In this document: positions 62,143 to 64,000 of the stretch, piece after piece | Numbering within the stretch: the first letter of the stretch is position 1 | Layout of the letters: the number at the start of each line of letters is the position of its first letter | From: Actinomycetota bacterium | Lineage (GTDB): Bacteria; Actinomycetota; Actinomycetes; Nanopelagicales; Nanopelagicaceae | NCBI GenBank assembly: GCA_003569265.1 | Contig: BGON01000002.1 | Location: 124,001-188,000, forward strand | DNA length: 64,000 bases | Direction of reading: 5' to 3' | Position numbers and translations under genes: made by a program | The notes under the pieces: generated by a model | Database searches by the model: none | Told to the model about the DNA's origin: nothing | The model's input: only the letters and a program-made list of their open reading frames with translations

Positions 62143-62159
62143 ATACCCCTTAAGACACC

Positions 62160-62189
62160 AAAGGCCTCCTAGGTCACTAGGGGGCTTTT
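62160..62189 (+). terminator. Intrinsic terminator
   Basis: AAAGGCCTCCTA, loop GGTCAC, TAGGGGGCTTTT forms a hairpin with one mismatch and one G-U pair followed by T-rich sequence, just after the 61-residue ORF. Confidence 0.75.
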
Positions 62190-62305
62190 GTGTTCCTAAA
62201 AAGTTCATCTGGAGTTCAACTTCATAACCCTTTGTCATAACCAACATCCTTGACGATATAGCTACTTCCCCACACCAATGCCTATCGATAGAAGGGAAGT
62301 TGCTC

Positions 62306-62476
62306 ATGTCTGAATTAATAGATTTTCCAACTTGTTATGTCTGTCGTTCCATTGATTTGGAAATTGTCGTCAATGAAGATTTCGGTCCCATGACTACCTG
62401 CACAGAGTGCGGCTACTCATGGATCTCTAAATATGAAGAGCTAGAAATACCACTGCTCATTACCAAGGCATCATGA
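62306..62476 (+). CDS. 56-residue zinc-ribbon protein
   Basis: ATG 62306 to TGA 62476. Two CxxC pairs (CYVCRSID and CTECGYSW) separated by about 22 residues define a small zinc ribbon. A GAAGGGA ribosome-binding site lies about 10 bases before the ATG. The TGA overlaps the next ATG (ATGA at 62473-62476). No named family. Confidence 0.6.
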   Translation: MSELIDFPTCYVCRSIDLEIVVNEDFGPMTTCTECGYSWISKYEELEIPLLITKAS

Positions 62477-62555
62477 AAGAAAACTTAAATCTGCCTTAGT
62501 CTTTATCATCACTATCATTATTTTCTTAATCTTTGTGGCCTTAGCCCCACGTTAA
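62473..62555 (+). CDS. Possible 27-residue membrane microprotein (one-base indel)
   Basis: As given the frame from ATG 62473 stops after 8 codons. Restoring one A to the run at 62476-62478 gives MKRKLKSALVFIITIIIFLI plus seven residues, a basic start and a single helix, ending at TAA 62553-62555. This fits the homopolymer pattern elsewhere. Evidence is indirect. Confidence 0.35.
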
Positions 62556-62737
62556 CTGAGGATGCGCTGTTGGAGCAATTAAATTGACTCCAACAACGCT
62601 TCATCCCTCGAATGAAACACCCATGAAGAAGATGCAAGAGCAAGATTTATCTATAAAGGTTACGGGCAGTAATTATCAAGGCAAATAAAGGCCTAAATTA
62701 AAGTGAACTCTGACTATCTTGCCCATACGATTAATCC
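62556..62737. other. Short gap with a hairpin before tspO
   Basis: A perfect 7-bp inverted repeat (GTTGGAG at 62569-62575 and CTCCAAC at 62588-62594) lies here without a T run. A 21-codon ORF at about 62622 has no ribosome-binding site. Nothing else is recognised in this stretch. Confidence 0.4.
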
Positions 62738-63199
62738 ATGAAAAACCTATGGGCGCTCATTGGCATCGCCATTGTCGCTATCTATGTCATTGGCTCTGGA
62801 CTGTGGGTTAACACAGGAGATAACTGGTACCGAACCCTGAATGCACCATCCTGGCAACCACCACCTGCCATCTTTGGCATTATCTGGCCCTATAACTTCA
62901 TAGTCCTTGGTGTTGCCGCCGTTACTATTGCCCAGCGTGCTGCAACTACAACAACGCTGATCTACTTAACTTTCTTCGCACTCTCTGTTGCTTGCGCCCT
63001 AACATGGGCATATCAGTTCTATCGCCCTCACAACTTAAGCTTTGCAGTAATGGCACTTGTAGGAACGGTTTTGTTGACGATTCCTATGACAGTGATTGCC
63101 TTTAGGACATCTGCCGGTTTAGGCGTTGCACTACTTCCCTACCAAATCTGGGTAGCGATAGCGGCAAACCTGAGTTACACCTACAGCCGCCTCAACTAG
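62738..63199 (+). CDS. tspO: TspO/MBR-family membrane protein
   Basis: A 153-residue five-helix protein matching TspO: NTGDNWYRTLNAPSWQPPPA, IIWPYNFIVLGVA and the closing LLPYQIWVAIAANLSYTYS. TspO proteins bind porphyrins or related ligands and respond to light or oxygen in some bacteria. Its proximity to the carotenoid cluster is not close, so a link is speculative. Confidence 0.82.
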   Translation: MKNLWALIGIAIVAIYVIGSGLWVNTGDNWYRTLNAPSWQPPPAIFGIIWPYNFIVLGVAAVTIAQRAATTTTLIYLTFFALSVACALTWAYQFYRPHNLSFAVMALVGTVLLTIPMTVIAFRTSAGLGVALLPYQIWVAIAANLSYTYSRLN

Positions 63200-63202
63200 C
63201 GC

Positions 63203-63325
63203 TTAGGACTCGAAGTCCCCACCACGTCCAGTTATCTTCTTCTTTGCCTTGCTGGGCTTCTCGTATGCGAGCAAGAAGATAGCCACTGCAACGGCAAATA
63301 AAGCAACAATGACTATCTTCTCCAT
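63203..63325 (-). CDS. 40-residue membrane microprotein
   Basis: ATG 63325 to TAA 63203 encodes one membrane helix (EKIVIVALFAVAVAIFLLAY) and a basic C-terminus (KPSKAKKKITGRGGDFES). It follows the 124-residue membrane gene by 4 bp in the same direction, suggesting coexpression. Confidence 0.5.
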   Translation of the reverse strand: MEKIVIVALFAVAVAIFLLAYEKPSKAKKKITGRGGDFES

Positions 63326-63329
63326 GGAT

Positions 63330-63704
63330 TTAACCTAGAACAGCCCACACAACAAGTGCGAAGACTGCAAGACCAAGACCAACGATTGCGATTGCAAATA
63401 ACGATACCAAACCACGTGATTGAGCAATCTTCTTAGCTAGCTCAGAAGGATTTGTCACTCTATTGAGATCAACGATTAACGCTTCTGCTTCACGAATCGC
63501 TGCGTATTGTGTAATCATCGCCAAGATTCCAGTCGCTGCTGCCACACCAATTGTTAGGTATTTAGCACCATCAGTTGCGCCATCAAATTTGCCAAAAGCT
63601 GCCAAAACAAAGATGCCGATGAGCATCAAGTTTGGTGCCATTTGAGCGCTGATAATCTGTGAGCGCTTGGTGTTCCATAAATCTAATAAGTTCTTCTCAT
63701 CCAT
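63330..63704 (-). CDS. Small multi-helix membrane protein
   Basis: A 124-residue protein with about four helices. Start ATG 63704 is chosen because GGGAGAGA sits 6 or so bases upstream; a longer frame starts 27 codons earlier but lacks this. Sequence: MDEKNLLDLWNTKRSQIISA then helices and a polar middle (NRVTNPSELAKKIAQSR). No family recognised. Confidence 0.6.
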   Translation of the reverse strand: MDEKNLLDLWNTKRSQIISAQMAPNLMLIGIFVLAAFGKFDGATDGAKYLTIGVAAATGILAMITQYAAIREAEALIVDLNRVTNPSELAKKIAQSRGLVSLFAIAIVGLGLAVFALVVWAVLG

Positions 63705-63814
63705 CTCATTCTCTCCCTTACCTGGGCTGCCCGGTAGAGCAGCAAAGCAAATCCTAAGCCCGTTAGGTGAACTTCGCATGGCCAATCAAAAAACACTCAC
63801 CTACCATTACCCCC

Positions 63815-63958
63815 ATGGGGCGCATAGCTAAAACCAAGAACGGTTTTGACCCTAAAACCTGCCTGCGCTGCCACCTACCCTTTGAATGGCGCAAGAAGTG
63901 GGCTAAGAACTGGGATGAGGTGAAGTACTGCAGTGATCGTTGCAGGAACAACAAATGA
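63815..63958 (+). CDS. DUF2256 protein
   Basis: A 47-residue basic protein with two CxxC-like pairs ([16 protein letters not shown] and KYCSDRCRN), the DUF2256 signature. Start ATG 63815 gives the family N-terminus ([15 protein letters not shown]). TGA overlaps the next ATG (ATGA). Function unknown; short metal-binding proteins of this kind are often next to photolyase-like genes. Confidence 0.85.
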   Translation: MGRIAKTKNGFDPKTCLRCHLPFEWRKKWAKNWDEVKYCSDRCRNNK

Positions 63959-64000
63959 AGCGCATCATCTATATCCCCTTTGATCACCTGCACCGCAACT
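63955..64000 (+). CDS. 5' end of a gene running off the window
   Basis: ATG 63955 overlaps the DUF2256 stop and encodes [15 protein letters not shown] before the edge. The context with DUF2256 suggests a cryptochrome/photolyase-related protein, but 15 residues do not allow a call. Confidence 0.4.
   Translation, partial: MKRIIYIPFDHLHRN

Overview
The window looks like a chromosomal segment of a free-living, streamlined actinobacterium of moderate GC. Freshwater acI (Nanopelagicales/Planktophila-like) is my best guess, but that is inference. Direct support includes split CrtYc/CrtYd lycopene cyclase, a SAM-IV riboswitch ahead of metY-metX, SepH, the rplS-lepB-rnhB-dprA block, class II DAHP synthase, the lexA/LysM/nrdR/nrdJ neighbourhood with actinobacterial SOS boxes, and sigA beside a DUF7455-like protein. 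Genes are very tightly packed, with many 1-4 bp start/stop overlaps and convergent genes overlapping by 20-50 bp. I see no rRNA, tRNA, IS element, prophage or CRISPR array.

Layout. 0-4 kb: MFS exporter, Fe-dependent alcohol dehydrogenase, YbaK, a small inserted island encoding two short proteins, and a VOC protein. 4.1-13.2 kb: carotenoid cluster (CrtA-like oxygenase, CruF, GT2 glycosyltransferase, CrtD-like desaturase, then crtE-crtI-crtB, with crtYc-crtYd convergent). 13.2-14.3 kb: TPP riboswitch, PnuT-type thiamine transporter and an overlapping P-loop kinase. 14.3-24.3 kb: PASTA Ser/Thr kinase, endonuclease IV, two EamA transporters, threonine aldolase, O6-alkylguanine transferase, DAHP synthase, a probable PPi-dependent phosphofructokinase and xylulokinase. 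24.3-28.9 kb: era, dprA, rnhB, lepB, rplS, inositol-phosphatase family. 28.9-41.6 kb: MFS, sepH, AlkP-family enzyme, psuG-psuK, parC without its C-terminal domain, ABC-F, parE, DUF7455-like, CDGSH protein, sigA. 41.7-51.7 kb: metX-metY under SAM-IV, DUF4192, PKD protein, NUDIX, dinG, and a riboflavin operon ribD-ribE-ribBA-ribH under an FMN riboswitch. 51.7-59.3 kb: pyruvate phosphate dikinase, class II ribonucleotide reductase, nrdR, LysM protein, lexA. 59.3-64 kb: methyltransferase, DUF305 lipoprotein, SDR, several microproteins, TspO, DUF2256 and a gene running off the end.

How the genes fit together: the carotenoid genes predict beta-carotene-type ring formation plus a second pathway that hydroxylates, desaturates, glycosylates and perhaps oxygenates the acyclic end. 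PPi-type PFK plus PPDK points to PPi-linked glycolysis. Three vitamin or cofactor pathways (thiamine uptake, methionine/SAM, riboflavin) carry recognisable riboswitches.

Caveat on sequence quality: six otherwise intact, mostly core genes (ogt, dinG, ribH, ribD, nrdJ and a methyltransferase) are broken by single-base indels, nearly all in short homopolymers. I annotate them across the break and read these as probable sequencing or assembly errors, not biological decay. All calls come from reading the sequence; no database search was possible.
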